In this document: piece by piece, positions 61,467-64,000 of the stretch
Numbering within the stretch: the stretch's first letter is position 1
Layout: each line of letters begins with the position of its first letter
Source of the DNA: Clostridiales bacterium mt11
Lineage (GTDB): Bacteria; Bacillota; Clostridia; Tissierellales; Tepidimicrobiaceae
DNA length: 64,000 nucleotides
Direction: 5' to 3'
Assembly: GCA_001282665.1 (NCBI GenBank)
Contig: LN874944.1
Span: forward strand, 1-64,000
Notes under the pieces: generated by a model
What the model was told of the DNA's origin: nothing
The model's input: only the letters and a program-made list of their open reading frames with translations
The model's database searches: none
Translations under genes and position numbers: made by a program

Positions 61467-62084
61467 GTGGAAGAAATAATAAAAACCACCTTAGATAACT
61501 TAAAACGGAATAATATGGAGGGTTACTTCATTGAAAGTCATGAAGAATTGTTTCCTCTTTTGGATAAATTGATCTTACAAGGGAGTACCATAGGTAGTGG
61601 AGATTCTGTTACATTAGAGCAATTGGGAGTATTTGATTTTATTAGAAATGGAAACTATATATTTTATGACAAACATGCAAAAAATTTAGCTTCTATTGAA
61701 AAAAGAGAAATTTATATCAAGAACTTTTCAGCAGATAACTTTATTACTGGTTGTAATGCTATAACATCTGATGGGAAGCTAGTCAATATGGATGGGAATG
61801 GAAGTAGAGTTGCTCCTATGATATATGGACCAAAACAGGTAATCGTTGTCGTAGGCAAAAATAAAATTGTTAAAGATATAGATGAGGCAGTGAAAAGGGT
61901 ACGTCAAATTGCAGCTCCTCTTGATGCTAAACGATTAAATAAAGAAACCCCTTGTACTAAATTAGACAGATGCATTGACTGTAAACATCCACAGCGAATT
62001 TGTAATAGTTTTGTTGTTATTGCAAGACAATTTGATTGTGAAAGAATAAAGGTGATCATAATAGATGAAGAGCTAGGATATTAA
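61467..62084 (+). CDS. LUD-domain protein (LutC-like)
   Basis: A 205-residue protein of the LUD (DUF162) family. It has LQGSTIGSGDSVTLEQLG (about 37-54), the central TGCNAITSDGKLVNMDGNG (about 92-110) and RVAPMIYGPKQVIVVVGKNK. A Cys cluster (CTKLDRCIDCKHPQRICNS, about 162-180) lies near the end, possibly a metal site. LutC acts in lactate use in Bacillus, but stand-alone forms are common in anaerobes and uncharacterised. TAGGAGG precedes the GTG. Confidence 0.82.
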   Translation: MEEIIKTTLDNLKRNNMEGYFIESHEELFPLLDKLILQGSTIGSGDSVTLEQLGVFDFIRNGNYIFYDKHAKNLASIEKREIYIKNFSADNFITGCNAITSDGKLVNMDGNGSRVAPMIYGPKQVIVVVGKNKIVKDIDEAVKRVRQIAAPLDAKRLNKETPCTKLDRCIDCKHPQRICNSFVVIARQFDCERIKVIIIDEELGY

Positions 62085-62168
62085 AGGGTATTAAGGATTA
62101 TTCTAATTCTAAGCTAACTAATGTAATATGAAGGAGCAATAAAACAAATTATTTTTGAGGTGATGAAG

Positions 62169-62678
62169 TTGAAGTATACCGATAATAAGTTTATCTTGAA
62201 TACAGTCACTGAAGATTTATTAAAAGATGTTTTAAATATATATGCTACAAATGAAGAATACTTTAAAATTTCAATGAATGAAAAACCTTCAATAGAAACT
62301 GTTATTGAAGATAAAAATGATATACCCCCAGGCTCAAATTTACAAAATAAAAATTATAAATTAATATCAATGAATGGTCAATATATTGGCGTTATAGATT
62401 ATATAATGAATTATCCAGATGGAGATGCAGTATATATAGGATTATTTATGATTCACGGAGATTTTCATAGACAGGGATATGGAAGAGCATTTATTGAGGA
62501 GTTTATGTCAAATATGAAAGGTAAAGGATACCTTAGATTAAGGTTAGGTGTGTTAAAGCAAAATAAAAATGGATTTGAGTTTTGGACAAGAATGGGATTT
62601 AAAGTAGTAAAAGAAATGTTTAGTACGGTTCATCCTGAAAGGACATGGGAAATTAAAGTTATGGAAAAAATAATTTAA
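62169..62678 (+). CDS. GNAT-family N-acetyltransferase
   Basis: A 169-residue acetyltransferase. VYIGLFMIHGDFHRQGYGRA (about 97-116) is the acetyl-CoA motif (R/QxxGxG/A), and KQNKNGFEFWTRMGFKVVKE is the motif B region. The start is set at the TTG at 62169, 8 bp after GAGG; the GTG at 62160 and ATG at 62163 are too close to that site. The substrate is unknown. Confidence 0.82.
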   Translation: MKYTDNKFILNTVTEDLLKDVLNIYATNEEYFKISMNEKPSIETVIEDKNDIPPGSNLQNKNYKLISMNGQYIGVIDYIMNYPDGDAVYIGLFMIHGDFHRQGYGRAFIEEFMSNMKGKGYLRLRLGVLKQNKNGFEFWTRMGFKVVKEMFSTVHPERTWEIKVMEKII

Positions 62679-62904
62679 ATAAGAGGGAAATATTAGACCA
62701 AGAAGGTTTTATAAAAAATAAAGTAATAAATCATAAATATATATTTTATATTTAAAAGAAAAGATACAAATTTATTATCCTACTAACCAAAGCTATGATA
62801 AAATACTATTTAATGGTACAGTAACCATATTAGCCATAGAATGTATGTTGTAAAGCAACATATAGGTGTTAGTACCAATTATATAGTAGGGTGGTGATTT
62901 ACAA
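62679..62904. other. Intergenic region between GNAT and Nudix genes
   Basis: It opens with a coding-like scrap (frame ILDQEGFIKNKVIN, no start) and contains a short 7-bp inverted repeat (TATGTTG/CAACATA at 62844-62862) before the Nudix gene. No complete gene was seen. Confidence 0.4.
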
Positions 62905-63342
62905 ATGATAGAAGTAAAATTCTATGAAATAGTCGATGATAGTTTATTAAAATTTGCTGTAATTGCTGCAAAGCACAAGGGAAAATGGGTGTTTTGTAAG
63001 CATAAGGAGCGAGATACTTATGAATGTCCAGGAGGACACAGGGAACAGGGTGAAACAATTTTAGAAACTGCTAAAAGAGAGCTTTGGGAAGAAACAGGTG
63101 CAAGTCAATTTAATTTAGAAAAAATATGTGTTTATTCTGTTATTAGAGATTTTGAGGAAACATTTGGTATGCTTTACTTTGCTAATATCGAAACATTTGG
63201 GAAATTGCCAATGATGGAAATAGAAAAGATAGAATTGTTTGATGGTTTGCCAGAAAAATGGACGTATCCTTTAATACAACCGAAGTTAATAGAAAAAGTA
63301 CAAACTGTTATTTTTAAAGATGCATCTTTATATCATGTATAA
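62905..63342 (+). CDS. Nudix hydrolase
   Basis: A 145-residue Nudix protein with a full box (GGHREQGETILETAKRELWE then ETGA). The beginning FAVIAAKHKGKWVFCKHKER is typical for small-molecule-sanitising members such as YjhB-like proteins. The ribosome binding site GGGTGGTGA lies before the ATG. It is the third Nudix gene within 6 kb. Confidence 0.84.
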   Translation: MIEVKFYEIVDDSLLKFAVIAAKHKGKWVFCKHKERDTYECPGGHREQGETILETAKRELWEETGASQFNLEKICVYSVIRDFEETFGMLYFANIETFGKLPMMEIEKIELFDGLPEKWTYPLIQPKLIEKVQTVIFKDASLYHV

Positions 63343-63398
63343 TGTAGCGAAGTTAGATATATAGGATTAAGTCATTTAGAACTTAAGAGGTGATTATA

Positions 63399-63902
63399 TT
63401 GGAATACGAGGTTAGAAAAGCTCTTATAGAAGATGCTGAATCCTTAGGAAATATTATCGTTGAAAGTTGGAAGGCAGCTTATAGTAATATAATACCTAAA
63501 GATGAAATGGCTAAGTTTTTAGATAAGGAAAGAAGGAAAAGGCAGTTTGAAAGATTTATTGAAAATGAAGAAATTATTTTAATTGGAATTTGTGATAATG
63601 TTCCTTGTGGTCTCATGTTTGGAAGTAAAGATAATGATGAACAATTATTAGAGTGCGGCTCTATTTACTCAATGTATTTTCTTAAGGAATACTGGGGAAA
63701 GGGTTTAGCTACTAAGCTAATGGATTCATTTATAAACATATTGAAAGATGAAGGATGTAAACGGGTTTCACTATGGGTTTATGAGGATAATATTAGAGCA
63801 AGAAGGTTTTATGAAAAATGTGGTTTTATATTTGACAGTATTAAAAAGTATAGCCATTTTTCCAATAAGCCTATTGAGTTAAGATATATAAAGGAGATAT
63901 AA
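63399..63902 (+). CDS. GNAT-family N-acetyltransferase
   Basis: A 167-residue acetyltransferase with the N-terminal EYEVRKALIEDAESLGNIIV, the acetyl-CoA motif MYFLKEYWGKGLATKLMDSF (about 95-114) and the motif B region NIRARRFYEKCGFIFD. It resembles RimI-like or PhnO-like proteins that act on small amines; the substrate is unknown. The start is the TTG at 63399, 6 bp after GAGGTG; an ATT/ATA extension upstream is not used. Confidence 0.84.
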   Translation: MEYEVRKALIEDAESLGNIIVESWKAAYSNIIPKDEMAKFLDKERRKRQFERFIENEEIILIGICDNVPCGLMFGSKDNDEQLLECGSIYSMYFLKEYWGKGLATKLMDSFINILKDEGCKRVSLWVYEDNIRARRFYEKCGFIFDSIKKYSHFSNKPIELRYIKEI

Positions 63903-63942
63903 TAATAAGAACAGTGGGAAATATGACTATGATTTATAAAAA

Positions 63943-63970
63943 ATCCAACCTTCATCAAGGAAGGTTGGAT
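63943..63970. terminator. Hairpin at the right edge
   Basis: ATCCAACCTTC (63943-63953) and GAAGGTTGGAT (63960-63970) form an 11-bp stem with a 6-nt loop. The run of A on its left gives a T-run on the minus strand, so it may also end a minus-strand gene beyond the window. Confidence 0.75.
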
Positions 63971-64000
63971 ATATAAATTATAGTCTCCTTTTATATTTTG

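Noticed and set aside
62844..62862. Short inverted repeat before the Nudix gene at 62905
   Set aside because: A 7-bp stem in AT-rich DNA is expected by chance, so it is only mentioned in the intergenic entry.

Overview
The window is the replication-origin region of a low-G+C, endospore-type Firmicute, most likely an anaerobic Clostridia/Tissierellia relative. The evidence is strongly AT-rich DNA, the gyrA-rsbV-rsbW-sigB-rRNA order I recall from clostridia such as Clostridioides difficile, rubrerythrin, a methenyl-THF cyclohydrolase, and sporulation-linked YyaC and YtaF homologues. The species cannot be fixed from the sequence alone. No tRNA, CRISPR array, transposase or IS element was seen.

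Left arm (1-10590, minus strand, away from oriC): tandem rRNA promoters and the pre-16S leader at the very edge, then (in order of transcription) dnaA, dnaN, yaaA, recF, remB-like, gyrB, gyrA, and an rsbV-rsbW-sigB partner-switching operon. The origin is bipartite. A cluster of DnaA boxes lies between dnaA and rpmH. A DnaA-trio type unwinding element (six TAG/TAA triplets, a GC clamp, degenerate DnaA boxes) lies between dnaA and dnaN.

Right arm, core part (11076-28577, plus strand): rpmH-rnpA-yidD-yidC-jag-mnmE-mnmG-rsmG, then noc-parA-parB with three parS sites, one of them buried in a 22-bp-arm hairpin behind noc. These are followed by phzF, a ytaF/mntP-like gene, a Na/Ca exchanger, an alanine/Na symporter, fchA, a cysteine desulfurase, a DUF4446 protein and a lipid kinase.

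Cell-envelope part (28654-46392): yyaC, a LysM-G5-M23 peptidoglycan hydrolase, a subtilase, a P-type cation ATPase behind a yybP-ykoY (Mn2+) riboswitch, a membrane-anchored MA-family peptidase, and then the walR-walK-(secreted protein)-yycH-yycI-walJ-htrA cluster with a yyzF-like gene. WalR-type direct repeats lie before the secreted gene inside the wal cluster, before the DUF4163/DUF3298 protein downstream of it, and (reversed) before the M23 hydrolase. This looks like a local WalR circuit. surE, rubrerythrin, an HNH nuclease and rlmH follow.

Accessory part (48153-64000): the last codons of rlmH are duplicated 1573 bp downstream. This is the hallmark of SCC-type integration at the rlmH 3' end. 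The flanked segment holds a membrane protein, a gene remnant and a VapBC-like pair but no recombinase. Beyond it come a nucleotidyltransferase pair, a CotS/APH-like kinase, several broken genes (52217, 53341, 54611, 59869), a MarR-FMN-binding-flavodoxin operon with a large palindrome, and a run of small GNAT, Nudix, cupin and LUD genes. The turnover of fragments marks 48-64 kb as a variable region.
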